64,000 bases of DNA from positions 62,001 to 126,000 of the forward strand of contig NZ_JAPEMA010000004.1 of the NCBI RefSeq assembly GCF_026343185.1. The letters are read 5' to 3'. The translations under genes were made by a program, and so were the position numbers. The DNA comes from Streptomyces sp. NBC_00091. GTDB taxonomy: Bacteria > Actinomycetota > Actinomycetes > Streptomycetales > Streptomycetaceae. The notes beneath the pieces are model-generated. The model did not search any database. It was given only the letters and a program-made list of their open reading frames with translations, and was not told the origin of the DNA. Positions 41,686 through 49,609 of this stretch are shown here, piece by piece (positions within the stretch are counted from its first letter, which is position 1; each line of letters starts with the position of its first letter).

Positions 41686-42657
41686 TCAGCCCTTGCGGGC
41701 GGCCAGCCGCGCGGCGCGCGCGGCCAGGCGCTCGTCGAACTTGCGGGCCTCGCTGTCCAGGCCGTTCATGAAGAGCCCGAGCTCCTCCTGGGCCTTCTGC
41801 CCGTCCGGGCCCAGACCGTCGATGTCCATGATCTTCAGGAAGCGGATCACGGGGCTCAGCACGTCGTCGTGGTGGATCCGCAGGTTGTAGACCCCGCCGA
41901 TCGCCATCTGCGCGGCCATCCGCTCGAAGCCGGGCATGCCGTGGCCGGGCATCCGGAAGTTGACGACGACGTCCCGTACGGCCTGCATGGTCAGGTCCGG
42001 GGCGATCTCGAAGGCCGCGCCCAGCAGGTTGCGGTAGAAGATCATGTGCAGGTTCTCGTCCTGCGCGATGCGGGCCAGCATCCGGTCGCAGACCGGGTCA
42101 CCGGACTGGTGGCCGGTGTTGCGGTGCGAGATGCGGGTCGCGAGCTCCTGGAAGGCGACGTACGCGACCGAGTGCAGCATCGAGTGGCTGTTGTCGGACT
42201 CGAAGCCCTCCGACATGTGCTGCATCCGGAAGGCTTCCAGCTTGTCCGGGTCCACGGCGCGCGAGGCCAGCAGGTAGTCGCGCATCACGATGCCGTGGCG
42301 GCCCTCCTCGGCGGTCCAGCGGTGCACCCAGGTGCCCCACGCGCCGTTGCGGCCGAAAAGGGTCGCGATCTCGTGGTGGTAGCTGGGGAGGTTGTCCTCG
42401 GTCAGCAGGTTCACGACGAGGGCGATCTTGCCGATGTCAGTGACCTTGGACTGCTGGGGGTCCCAGGCTTCGCCGTCCTCGAAGAAGCCGGGGAAGTTCC
42501 GGCCGTCGCTCCACGGGACGTACTCGTGGGGCATCCAGTCCTTGGTGACCTTCAGATGGCGGTTGAGTTCCTTCTCGACCACCTCTTCCAGCGCGTACAG
42601 CAGCTTGGCGTCGGTCCACGCCTCCGAGCTGCCGAGGTGGGGAGAGGTGATCGTCAC
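41686..42657 (-). CDS. Acyl-ACP desaturase
   Basis: A 323-residue soluble di-iron desaturase that puts a double bond in acyl-ACP. The two di-iron EExxH-type motifs are seen as EEGRHG near residue 125 and DENLHM near 210. GTG at 42657 has AGGAG five bases upstream and gives MTITSPHLGSSEAW. Immediately upstream are two adjacent palindromes at 42687-42716, which look like a repressor operator sensing fatty acids or acyl-CoA. It controls membrane lipid unsaturation. Confidence 0.93.
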   Translation of the reverse strand: MTITSPHLGSSEAWTDAKLLYALEEVVEKELNRHLKVTKDWMPHEYVPWSDGRNFPGFFEDGEAWDPQQSKVTDIGKIALVVNLLTEDNLPSYHHEIATLFGRNGAWGTWVHRWTAEEGRHGIVMRDYLLASRAVDPDKLEAFRMQHMSEGFESDNSHSMLHSVAYVAFQELATRISHRNTGHQSGDPVCDRMLARIAQDENLHMIFYRNLLGAAFEIAPDLTMQAVRDVVVNFRMPGHGMPGFERMAAQMAIGGVYNLRIHHDDVLSPVIRFLKIMDIDGLGPDGQKAQEELGLFMNGLDSEARKFDERLAARAARLAARKG

Positions 42658-42686
42658 GGGTGCTCCTGGGGGACAAAGCGAATTAC

Positions 42687-42716
42687 CTACGGTTCCGTAG
42701 CCTACGGAGTCGTAGG
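42687..42716. promoter_or_regulatory. Double palindromic operator of the desaturase gene
   Basis: CTACGGTTCCGTAG (42687-42700) is directly followed by CCTACGGAGTCGTAGG (42701-42716), and the outer ACCTACG/CGTAGGT arms also match. They lie 30 bp upstream of the GTG. Such adjacent dyads fit a TetR-type regulator binding as a pair of dimers. No regulator gene is next to it. Confidence 0.75.
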
Positions 42717-42824
42717 TTAAGCGCGACATCAAGGACCGCCAAGCCCCAGCCATCGTTCTGTCCGGCTACATCCGGTTATCTGTGCAGTTCGAGGGGGTGT
42801 GGAGCGGCTCCGCGGGGGTGAGAA

Positions 42825-43070
42825 TCACGCCAGAAGGTGGTCCGCGTCTCCTGCCTTGACGGCCGAGATCAGCGCGCGGAGCGCATCGATCGAGTCGGTG
42901 ACGTAGTCGGCGGACTCCGTCGTCCCGATGTACGCCCTGCCGTCGGCGTCGCGGCCGAAGCGGAAGCAGTTCGCCCCCTCGCTGCAGAAGGCCTCGTCCC
43001 AGGCGATGGCGGCGCGGGTGGCGGTGCGGGTGGCGGTCGCGGTGGCGGTGGTCGTGGTCGTCGTGCTCAT
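42825..43070 (-). CDS. DUF397 protein
   Basis: An 81-residue protein. The Thr/Ala-rich start (MSTTTTTTATATATRTATRA) comes from ACC/GCC codon repeats. The DUF397 core (AFCSEGANCFRFGRDADGRA, YVTDSIDALRALISAVKAG) follows. DUF397 genes nearly always sit next to an XRE-DUF5753 gene in Streptomyces, as here (39 bp upstream on the same strand), and are thought to act as a pair in development or toxin-antitoxin-like control. The exact partner interaction here is inferred. Confidence 0.85.
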   Translation of the reverse strand: MSTTTTTTATATATRTATRAAIAWDEAFCSEGANCFRFGRDADGRAYIGTTESADYVTDSIDALRALISAVKAGDADHLLA

Positions 43071-43108
43071 GTGGGTCTCTCGTCTCCTCGACGATCGGGG
43101 GCGGGCGC

Positions 43109-43960
43109 TCAGAGGCCCTGGGCGATGGCGTGGACGAAATCGCGCGAGGCGCCGGCCGGCAGCGCCAGTGAGCGCAGCCGTTCCAGCAGCCCGCGGTAGC
43201 GCAGGAGCTTCATGTGCGAATCCAGCAGCATCGAGCCGTGCGAGCTGTCGAGCTGCACGGTGTCCAGCCGGCCGGTCACCGCGGCGGCGTACGTGAAGGA
43301 CTGCCCGGCTCCCGGGAAGCCCCCGGCGGTGAAGGGGATCACCAGGACCGTCGTACGGGCCCTCTCGGACTGCTCCAAGATGTGCTCGAGCTGGGCCCGC
43401 GCCACCTTCGGCCCGCCGAACTGCATCCGCAGCGCGGCCTCGTGCACCACCGCCTCGTACAGCGGCGGGTGCTCGCGGGCGAACACCCGCTGGCGGTTCA
43501 TCCGCAGGGCCAGCCGTGCCTGGAGGCCGGGTTCCGGCAGCGGCGGGTCCGCGGTGTCGAAGACCGCCCGCGCGTGTGCCTCGGTCTGGAGCAGGCCGGG
43601 TATGTGGGTGGTCACGGCCGTGTGCAGGGCGACCGAGTGGTGTTCCAGCTCGCAGATGTCGAGCAGGCCGGGCGGCAGCATCCGGCGGTGCCGTTCCCAC
43701 CACCCCTTCTCCCGTTCCTGGGCCATCGCCGCGAGCACGTCGACCAGTCCGGTGTCGGGGCAGTCGTAGTTGAAGGCGAGGGTGCGGACGCGCTCGGCGG
43801 TGATGCCGATCCGGCCGGATTCGATGTTCGGGATCCGCGTCCGGTCGACGCCCAGGAGAGCCGCCGCCTGCTGGACCGTCGTGCCCGACTCCTCGCGGAG
43901 TTTGCGCAGCTCGGCGCCGAGTCGCTGCTGGCGGGCGGTCGGCGTGCTCCTGGGTGGCAC
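43109..43960 (-). CDS. XRE regulator with DUF5753 (DUF397 partner)
   Basis: A 283-residue protein with a Cro/C1 helix-turn-helix (KLREESGTTVQQAAALLGVD, RTRIPNIESGRIG) at about 20-65 and a DUF5753 domain from about 95 (ALHTAVTTHIPGLLQTEAHA, LDTVQLDSSHGSMLLDS). GTG at 43960 follows GGAGAGGGG. It precedes the DUF397 gene, forming the standard pair. A short plus-strand gene lies divergently at 44196. Confidence 0.9.
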   Translation of the reverse strand: MPPRSTPTARQQRLGAELRKLREESGTTVQQAAALLGVDRTRIPNIESGRIGITAERVRTLAFNYDCPDTGLVDVLAAMAQEREKGWWERHRRMLPPGLLDICELEHHSVALHTAVTTHIPGLLQTEAHARAVFDTADPPLPEPGLQARLALRMNRQRVFAREHPPLYEAVVHEAALRMQFGGPKVARAQLEHILEQSERARTTVLVIPFTAGGFPGAGQSFTYAAAVTGRLDTVQLDSSHGSMLLDSHMKLLRYRGLLERLRSLALPAGASRDFVHAIAQGL

Positions 43961-44195
43961 GGGTGCCCCTCTCCTCCGGAGGCGGGCATGGGTGAGCCGC
44001 GCGGCCGTCCGGAAATGGCATGAGAAAACATCATCTGGTCGTACAAGTAGCAGCGCTGCGCACCCGCTTGCGCTACGGTCGGTAGCGCAAGTCTCACACG
44101 GGGTGACCCCTCGCCCCGGTACGGCCACTCCTTGTCCGTCCACGTTTTGATCACGATGTCGATCACACCGCGCACCTCAGAGTCGGAGCAGCACG

Positions 44196-44381
44196 ATGAC
44201 GGGCACCCTCCGCGGCCCCGCGCACTCCTCGCCCGAGGCGGGCGAGGAGTGCCGGCGCCGGCGCAGCCGCGCGATGTGGCTGCTGGCCCGGGCCGTGGAG
44301 TCCGGCGGCGGCGACTGGGGGCTCACCCCGGTCCTGACCCCGCGCGGCGGGACCAAGTCCTGGGCCTTATTGCCCCGTTGA
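44196..44381 (+). CDS. Small hypothetical protein containing a TTA codon
   Basis: A 61-residue protein (MTGTLRGPAHSSPEAGEECR and on to SWALLPR) with GGAG seven bases before the ATG and good codon bias. It is divergent from the XRE-DUF5753 gene and may belong to that locus. The 3' end overlaps the convergent ABC-F gene by 15 bp. The last leucine pair uses TTA (44367-44369), the rare codon read by the bldA tRNA, so expression may be developmentally timed. No family was recognised, and it could be a chance ORF. Confidence 0.45.
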   Translation: MTGTLRGPAHSSPEAGEECRRRRSRAMWLLARAVESGGGDWGLTPVLTPRGGTKSWALLPR

Positions 44382-46004
44382 GCCCCGGACCTCCTCGGCC
44401 GTGGTGGGCCGGAGCGTACCGTCGAGCAGCAGCCACCGCGTGATGCCGATCGACTCCAGGAACGGCACGTCGTGGCTGGCGACCAGCAGCGCGCCCTCGT
44501 AGGACTCCAGGGCCCCGCCGAGCTGCCGTACGCTCGCCAGGTCCAGGTTGTTCGTCGGCTCGTCCAGCATCAGCAGCTGCGGAGCCGGCTCCGCCAGCAG
44601 TAGCGCCGCGAGCGCCGCCCGGAACCGCTCGCCCCCCGAGAGGGTGCCGGCCGCCCGGTCCGCCCCGGCGCCCCGGAACAGGAAGTGCGCGAGCCGCGCC
44701 CGGATCACGTTGTTCGTGGCGTGCGGGGCGAACCGCGCCACGTTCTCCACCACCGAGCGTTCGTCGTCCAGTACGTCGAGCCGCTGCGGCAGGAAGCGCG
44801 CGGGAACATGGGTCACCGCCTCCCCGGACAGGGGCGGCAGCAGCCCGGCGATCGTCCGCAGCAGGGTCGTCTTGCCCGAGCCGTTCGCGCCGACCAGGGC
44901 GATCCGCTCCGGACCGCGCACCTCCCACTCGCCCGCGGCCCGCGCCCCGTGGGCCGGGTGCAGATCGCTCAGGGTCAGCACCCGTCGGCCCGGCGGGACC
45001 TGAGTGGCCGGCAGCTTGATCCGGATCTCGGCGTCGTCGCGGACCGCGAGGGCCGCCTGGTCCAGCCGTTCCCGGGCGTCCGCCAGTTTCTCGGCGTGCA
45101 TGATGCGGTGCTTGCCCGCCGACTCCTGGGCGGCGCGCTTGCGGGCCCCCATGACGATCTTCGGCTCGCGCTTGTTCTCGTTCATCTTCTGGCCGTACCG
45201 CTTGCGCCGGGCCAGTTTGACCTGGGCCTCGGCGAGTTCGCGCTTCTGGCGCTGTACGTCGGCCTCGGCGACCCGGACCATCCGCTCGGCCGACTCCTGC
45301 TCGGCCGCCAGCAGCTGCTCGTAGTCCGTGAAGTTGCCGCCGTACCAGTGGACTTCGCCGTCGCGGAGGTCGGCGATCTGGTCGACCCGCTCCAGCAGCT
45401 CCCGGTCGTGGCTGACCAGCACCATCACCTTGGACCAGGACTCGACGGCCGCGTACAGGCGGCGCCGGGCCCGCAGGTCCAGGTTGTTGGTGGGCTCGTC
45501 GAGCAGCAGTACGTCCGGCCGGGCGAGCAGCAGCGCCGCCAGCCGCAGCAGGACGCACTCGCCGCCCGACAGCTCGCCGACGGTGCGGTCCAGGCCGATC
45601 CCGGCGAGGCCGAGCTGGTCGAGGGTGGCCAGGGCCCGCTCCTCCACGTCCCAGTCGTCGCCGACGGCCGCGAAGTTGGCCTCGGTGGCCTCACCCGCCT
45701 CGATGGCGTGCAGGGCCGTGCGGGCGGTGCGGATGCCGAGCGCCTCGTCCACCCGCAGGGCCGTCTCGAAGGTGGCGTTCTGCGGGAGGTAGCCGATGGT
45801 TCCGGCGACGGAGACCTGGCCCCCGGACGGGGCCAGTTCGCCGGCGAGGAGCTTCAACAGGGTCGACTTCCCACAGCCGTTGAGCCCGATCAGGCCGGTT
45901 CGGCCGGGCCCGACGGCCAGCTGGAACCCGTCGAAGACGGGGGTGCCGTCGGGCCAGCCGAAGGACAGGGCGGAGCAGGTGACGAAAGTAGGGGCATGAC
46001 TCAT
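44367..46004 (-). CDS. ABC-F ATP-binding protein (ribosome-acting, antibiotic-resistance type)
   Basis: A 545-residue soluble protein with two ABC domains and no membrane part. Walker A motifs are GLNGCGKST and GANGSGKTT. LSGGE signatures and LLLDEPTNNLDL appear in both halves. A charged linker of about 80 residues lies between them (QKRELAEAQVKLARRKRYGQ). ABC-F proteins act on ribosomes, and many give resistance to macrolides, lincosamides or pleuromutilins. The ribosome site GGAGG is inside the 12-bp palindrome TGGAGGCCTCCA touching the ATG, so initiation may be structurally controlled. The drug spectrum is unknown. Confidence 0.93.
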   Translation of the reverse strand: MSHAPTFVTCSALSFGWPDGTPVFDGFQLAVGPGRTGLIGLNGCGKSTLLKLLAGELAPSGGQVSVAGTIGYLPQNATFETALRVDEALGIRTARTALHAIEAGEATEANFAAVGDDWDVEERALATLDQLGLAGIGLDRTVGELSGGECVLLRLAALLLARPDVLLLDEPTNNLDLRARRRLYAAVESWSKVMVLVSHDRELLERVDQIADLRDGEVHWYGGNFTDYEQLLAAEQESAERMVRVAEADVQRQKRELAEAQVKLARRKRYGQKMNENKREPKIVMGARKRAAQESAGKHRIMHAEKLADARERLDQAALAVRDDAEIRIKLPATQVPPGRRVLTLSDLHPAHGARAAGEWEVRGPERIALVGANGSGKTTLLRTIAGLLPPLSGEAVTHVPARFLPQRLDVLDDERSVVENVARFAPHATNNVIRARLAHFLFRGAGADRAAGTLSGGERFRAALAALLLAEPAPQLLMLDEPTNNLDLASVRQLGGALESYEGALLVASHDVPFLESIGITRWLLLDGTLRPTTAEEVRGSTGQ

Positions 46005-46163
46005 GGAGGCCTCCAGGTTGCGTGAATGGTGCGTGCAACGCGGGGAAACAGCCGACTGCCACCGGGACCGCGAGGATGCGGTTGCGGTGAAGGCCGGTGT
46101 CTCGGACCTCAGAAGATCAATGTCCTACTCCGTTTCGGCGACTGTGGGGCGCCTACGAAGCTA

Positions 46164-46184
46164 CGGGCGGCCCGGGGCCGCCCG
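46164..46184. terminator. Hairpin between the SsgA-like and ABC-F genes
   Basis: A perfect 9-bp GC stem (CGGGCGGCC/GGCCGCCCG) with a three-base loop begins 13 bases past the SsgA-like stop. The minus-strand sequence before it contains TTATTCGTTTG. Confidence 0.75.
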
Positions 46185-46196
46185 CAAACGAATAAG

Positions 46197-46613
46197 TCAG
46201 CAGGATCCGCGCATCAGCTCGTCGAGGCTGTGGTCCATGTCGAGGTAGCGGTGTTCCAGCCCCGGCGGTACGAGTTCGCGGGTGCGTTCCAGGAACCGCT
46301 GGAGCTCGGCGGTGGTCATCAGCACGATCGCCACGCCCTCGGGTGCGTGGAACTCGACGGTGGTCCGGTCCCCGTCGTACGGCCGCACCCGTACGTCACC
46401 GCAGCCGGCCGGGTGGCGGACCCCGGACATCAGCAGCTCCCGGGCGAAGGTCCACGAGACCTCGACGCCTTCCAGCGTGGCCAGGGCGGGGAAGGCCATG
46501 CGGACGGCGAAGGGATCCGAGCGGTCGTAGCAGAGGGTGACGGGGACGGTCTCGACCTTCGGTGCGGTGGCGACCAGTCGGGCCTGCACGGCCTGCTCGA
46601 TGACAGTGATCAA
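46197..46613 (-). CDS. SsgA-family sporulation/cell division protein (SALP)
   Basis: A 138-residue protein with typical SsgA-like core features: VTLCYDRSDPFAVRMAFPAL, then SWTFARELLMSGVRHPAGCG and PPGLEHRYLDMDHSLDELMR. SALPs steer septum placement and peptidoglycan handling during sporulation. TTG at 46613 is chosen because GGGAG stands six bases before it and it gives the expected length; an open frame runs to 46691. Which paralogue (ssgA to ssgG) it is cannot be decided, and it is not SsgB by sequence. Confidence 0.88.
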   Translation of the reverse strand: MITVIEQAVQARLVATAPKVETVPVTLCYDRSDPFAVRMAFPALATLEGVEVSWTFARELLMSGVRHPAGCGDVRVRPYDGDRTTVEFHAPEGVAIVLMTTAELQRFLERTRELVPPGLEHRYLDMDHSLDELMRGSC

Positions 46614-46937
46614 GGCTCGCTCCCTTGCGGCGGATCTGCTGTCGGGCTGTGGGGTGGAGCCCGGCAACCGGATAGACGCCGGAATCGGCAAATCCGTGCA
46701 TGGCGGATGACGTGAGCTGTGTCACCGATTGGCGCGATCTCATCCGTGTGATCGCACAGAGTGAGCAGAGAGGAGGGACGGGTCAAGGACCGACCGTCGG
46801 CGGTACACCCACCAAGGTGATCGCAACTAGGCCGGTAACCGCTCACTCCACAGGCGTAATCCGGCGCCGGAAGGGCCCGGACGGGGCCGGAGAGGCGCCC
46901 TGGACGGGGCAGGTGGGGTGCGTTAGCTTCCCGCGCC
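46614..46937. other. Divergent intergenic region
   Basis: About 320 bp holds the promoters of the SsgA-like gene (minus) and the BNR-type gene (plus). GTGTGATCGCAC at 46746-46757 fits the loose GTG-N6-CAC pattern of Streptomyces Crp sites, and GTGATCGCAAC recurs at about 46819. No gene is convincing. Confidence 0.4.
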
Positions 46938-48050
46938 ATGAGACTTCTGGGAGTTGGCATGTGCGCGGCGGCTCTGCTGGTCGGGCTGGTGGCCGCACCG
47001 GCTCAGGCGGACACCGGCGGCGGCGACCCGGCCGCGGCGGTGCCCGGGCCGGGCTTGCGGGACGCCGGCTGGGCGCTCAAGGAGACCGGGCAGGAGGCCG
47101 CGAACGTCCGCTTCCGCGGCCTGGCGGTGGTCAGCCGCCAGGCCGCCTGGGTGGCCGGTTCCAAGGGGCGGGTGCTGCGCACCGGGGACGGCGGCCGCAG
47201 CTGGCGGGACGTGTCCCCGCCCGGGGCGGTGGCCGAGGGGCTGGAACTGCGCGACATCGAGGCCTTCGACGCGCGGCGGGCCGTGGCCCTGTCCATCGGC
47301 GAGGGCGAGGCCTCGCGGGTCCTGCGCACCGAGGACGGCGGCGCGACCTGGACCGAAGCCTTCCGCAACCCCGACCCGCGCGCCTTCTACGACTGCCTGA
47401 CCTTCTTCGACTCCCGGCACGGGCTGGCCGTGAGCGACCCGGTGGACGGGAAGTTCCGCCTGCTGGCCACCGACGACGGCGGGCGCAGCTGGCGGGTGCT
47501 GCCGGACGCCGGGATGCCGCAGGCGCTGCCCGGCGAGGCCGGGTTCGCGGCGAGCGGCCAGTGCCTGACGGCCGCCGGGCCGCGGGACGTGTGGCTGGCC
47601 ACGGGCGGGGGCCCGGCCGCGCGGGTGCTGCACTCCGCGGACCGGGGCCTGACCTGGCGGGTCGCCGACTCCACCGTCCCGGGCGGCGACCCGGCGCGCG
47701 GGGTGTTCGCCCTGGCCTTCCGCGACCGTACGACGGGCCTCGCGGTCGGCGGCGACTACCGTACGGGCCAGGCCTCGCCCAGCGCCGCGGCCCGCTCCGC
47801 CGACGGGGGCGGGAGCTGGAGCCAGGCGGGGACCCCGCCGCCCGCCTACCGCTCGGGTGCGGCCTGGTACCCGTACGGGCGCTCCACGGCCCTGGCCGTG
47901 GGCCCGACCGGCACGGACGTCACCACGGACGCGGGGCGCACCTGGCGGCCGCTGGAGACGGGCTCCTTCGACACCGTCGACTGCGCCGCCGACGGGGGCT
48001 GCTGGGCCGCGGGGGAGAAGGGGCGGGTGGCCCGGCTGGAGCGGCGCTGA
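46938..48050 (+). CDS. Secreted YCF48/BNR-repeat beta-propeller protein
   Basis: A 370-residue protein. The signal peptide MRLLGVGMCAAALLVGLVAA ends at AQA-DT. It is followed by repeated BNR-like motifs, for example RTGDGGRSWRDV, RTEDGGATWTEA, ATDDGGRSWRVL, SADRGLTWRVA and SADGGGSWSQA, each one blade of a propeller. The order resembles the YCF48/Hcf136-like oxidoreductase annotated in many actinomycetes. The function outside photosystem assembly is unknown. Its TGA abuts the convergent GNAT stop. Confidence 0.85.
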   Translation: MRLLGVGMCAAALLVGLVAAPAQADTGGGDPAAAVPGPGLRDAGWALKETGQEAANVRFRGLAVVSRQAAWVAGSKGRVLRTGDGGRSWRDVSPPGAVAEGLELRDIEAFDARRAVALSIGEGEASRVLRTEDGGATWTEAFRNPDPRAFYDCLTFFDSRHGLAVSDPVDGKFRLLATDDGGRSWRVLPDAGMPQALPGEAGFAASGQCLTAAGPRDVWLATGGGPAARVLHSADRGLTWRVADSTVPGGDPARGVFALAFRDRTTGLAVGGDYRTGQASPSAAARSADGGGSWSQAGTPPPAYRSGAAWYPYGRSTALAVGPTGTDVTTDAGRTWRPLETGSFDTVDCAADGGCWAAGEKGRVARLERR

Positions 48051-48530
48051 TCAGGGGGCGGCCTCGGTGAAGAGGTCCATGCCCGGGTAGAGGCCGGTGG
48101 TGAACCCGGCGGCCCGGTACACCGGTTCGCCGTCGGCGCTGGCGTGCAGCTGGACGTAGTGGATGCCGATCCCGTTCAGCCAGGCGACCAGCCCGTCGAC
48201 GATCCGGCGGCCGTGGCCCCGGCCGCGGGCGGCCTCGTCGGTGACGATGGCGTCGAGGTAGCCGCGGCGGCCGTCCGTCCAGCGGGGGCTGGGCAGGTGG
48301 TACGTCACCCAGGCCATCCCGGTGGCCAGCAGCGGCTGCCCCGGGGCGCCGCCGACGACCAGGCAGTGCACGTCCGGCCGCCCCGTCAGCCGCTCGCGGA
48401 ACCAGCCGTCGGCGACGTCCCGCCAGGGGGCGTCACCGGCGCCGGGGTCCACCCCGAGGGAGGCGAGGGCGACGGCGCGCAGGCGTATCAGCTCGGGGAT
48501 GTCGGCGGGGAGTGCGGGGCGGGGCTGCAT
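48051..48530 (-). CDS. GNAT-family N-acetyltransferase
   Basis: A 159-residue acetyltransferase. It carries the acetyl-CoA loop RGRGHGRRIVDGLVAWL near residue 105 and the N-terminal IPELIRLRAVALASLGVD. It is 12 bp downstream of the YciI-like gene, on the same strand, so they form an operon. The acceptor substrate is unknown. Confidence 0.87.
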   Translation of the reverse strand: MQPRPALPADIPELIRLRAVALASLGVDPGAGDAPWRDVADGWFRERLTGRPDVHCLVVGGAPGQPLLATGMAWVTYHLPSPRWTDGRRGYLDAIVTDEAARGRGHGRRIVDGLVAWLNGIGIHYVQLHASADGEPVYRAAGFTTGLYPGMDLFTEAAP

Positions 48531-48542
48531 GGTTCCTCCTGG

Positions 48543-48842
48543 TCAGGCCGCGGGGTTCTCGCGGACCGGGGCGAGGTCGGCCGAGGTCCTGGCGGCGATG
48601 AACTCCGTGATGCGGTAGGCGCAGACGCCCGCCAGCGTGAAGGGGTCCTCGGCCGCGATCTTCTCGATCTCCGCGCGCGAGACCCCGCCGGCCAGGATGA
48701 TCCCGCCGTCGCGCGGGACCTTGCGGCCCGACGCGAGGAAGACGCCGGACGCGTAGTAGCCGTCCAGCCAGGCGATGTGCGCGTCCATCTCCTCTTCGAC
48801 GGATTCGACGGGCGCGGTGTAGGAGAGCTCCATGACGAACAT
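48543..48842 (-). CDS. YciI-family protein
   Basis: A 99-residue protein with the YciI/muconolactone isomerase-like fold (HIAWLDGYYASGVFLASGRK, GGIILAGGVSRAEIEKIAAE). YciI proteins are small, sometimes dehalogenase- or isomerase-related enzymes. ATG at 48842 is directly preceded by TAGCCT (on its strand) and no ribosome site, so translation could be leaderless. An ATG at 48833 is an alternative. It is followed by the GNAT gene. Confidence 0.8.
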   Translation of the reverse strand: MFVMELSYTAPVESVEEEMDAHIAWLDGYYASGVFLASGRKVPRDGGIILAGGVSRAEIEKIAAEDPFTLAGVCAYRITEFIAARTSADLAPVRENPAA

Positions 48843-48849
48843 GATCGTC

Positions 48850-48859
48850 AGGCTACTCT
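48850..48859. promoter_or_regulatory. Overlapping divergent -10 boxes
   Basis: On the minus strand TAGCCT (plus AGGCTA, 48850-48855) precedes the YciI ATG by seven bases. On the plus strand TACTCT (48854-48859) precedes the endonuclease V ATG by nine bases. Only 26 bp separate the two start codons, so both mRNAs are probably leaderless and compete for one promoter. Confidence 0.5.
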
Positions 48860-48868
48860 CGCACCATC

Positions 48869-49609
48869 ATGACGAGTGTGAAGACCCCCGCCAACGAGGC
48901 CGAGGCCCGGGCGATACAGGACGAACTGCGCAGCCGTGTCGTGCTCGACGAGGCCGGCCCCCAGCCCGGCCAGGGGCTGGTCGCCGGGGTGGACGTGGCC
49001 TACGACGACGAGCGCGACCTGGTCGCGGCCGCCGCCGTGGTCCTGGACGCCGCCACCCTCGAGGTCGTGGCCGAGTCCACCGCCGTCGGGCACGTCAGCT
49101 TCCCCTACGTGCCCGGCCTCCTCGCCTTCCGCGAGCTGCCGACCGTGCTCGCCGCCCTCGAGGCCCTCCCGGTCACCCCCGGCCTCGTCGTCTGCGACGG
49201 CTACGGCCTCGCCCACCCGCGCGGCTTCGGCCTGGCCTGCCACCTCGGGGTGGTCACCGGGCTCCCCAGCATGGGCGTGGCGAAGAACCCGTTCACCTTC
49301 ACGTACGAGGAGCCGGGCGCCCGGCGCGGCGACGCCTCCCCGCTGCTCGCGCCCGACGGAGCCGTCGTCGGCCGGGCGCTGCGCACCCAGGACGGGATCA
49401 AGCCGGTCTACGTGTCCGTCGGCCACCGGGTCTCGCTGGACGGCGCCTGCGCCCACGCCCTGGCCCTGAGCCCCCGCTTCCGGATCCCCGAGACCACCCG
49501 CCACGCCGACTCGCTCTGCCGGCGCGCCCTGCGCGAGGCGACCGCCCAGGACACCGCCCAGGACACCGCCCAGGACACCGCCCAGGACACCGCCCAGGAC
49601 ACCCCCTAG
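48869..49609 (+). CDS. nfi: Endonuclease V (deoxyinosine repair)
   Basis: A 246-residue nuclease that cuts near deoxyinosine. Motifs include GVDVAYDDE near 45 (metal Asp), FPYVPGLLAFRELP near 83, VVCDGYGLAHPRGFGLACHL near 113 and GVAKNPF near 140. The C-terminus is five tandem AQDT units from a 12-bp DNA repeat (49544-49603), an unusual tail. The ATG at 48869 lacks a ribosome site; a -10-like box nine bases upstream suggests leaderless translation. The stop shares CTAG with the convergent gene. Confidence 0.93.
   Translation: MTSVKTPANEAEARAIQDELRSRVVLDEAGPQPGQGLVAGVDVAYDDERDLVAAAAVVLDAATLEVVAESTAVGHVSFPYVPGLLAFRELPTVLAALEALPVTPGLVVCDGYGLAHPRGFGLACHLGVVTGLPSMGVAKNPFTFTYEEPGARRGDASPLLAPDGAVVGRALRTQDGIKPVYVSVGHRVSLDGACAHALALSPRFRIPETTRHADSLCRRALREATAQDTAQDTAQDTAQDTAQDTP
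49544..49603. repeat. 12-bp tandem repeat, five copies, at the 3' end of nfi
   Basis: GCCCAGGACACC is repeated five times exactly, encoding AQDT units. Copy number probably varies by slippage and leaves the nuclease domain untouched. Confidence 0.95.

Noticed and set aside
49544..49603. Possible CRISPR-like repeat array
   Set aside because: The units are contiguous 12-bp repeats without spacers inside the endonuclease V gene.
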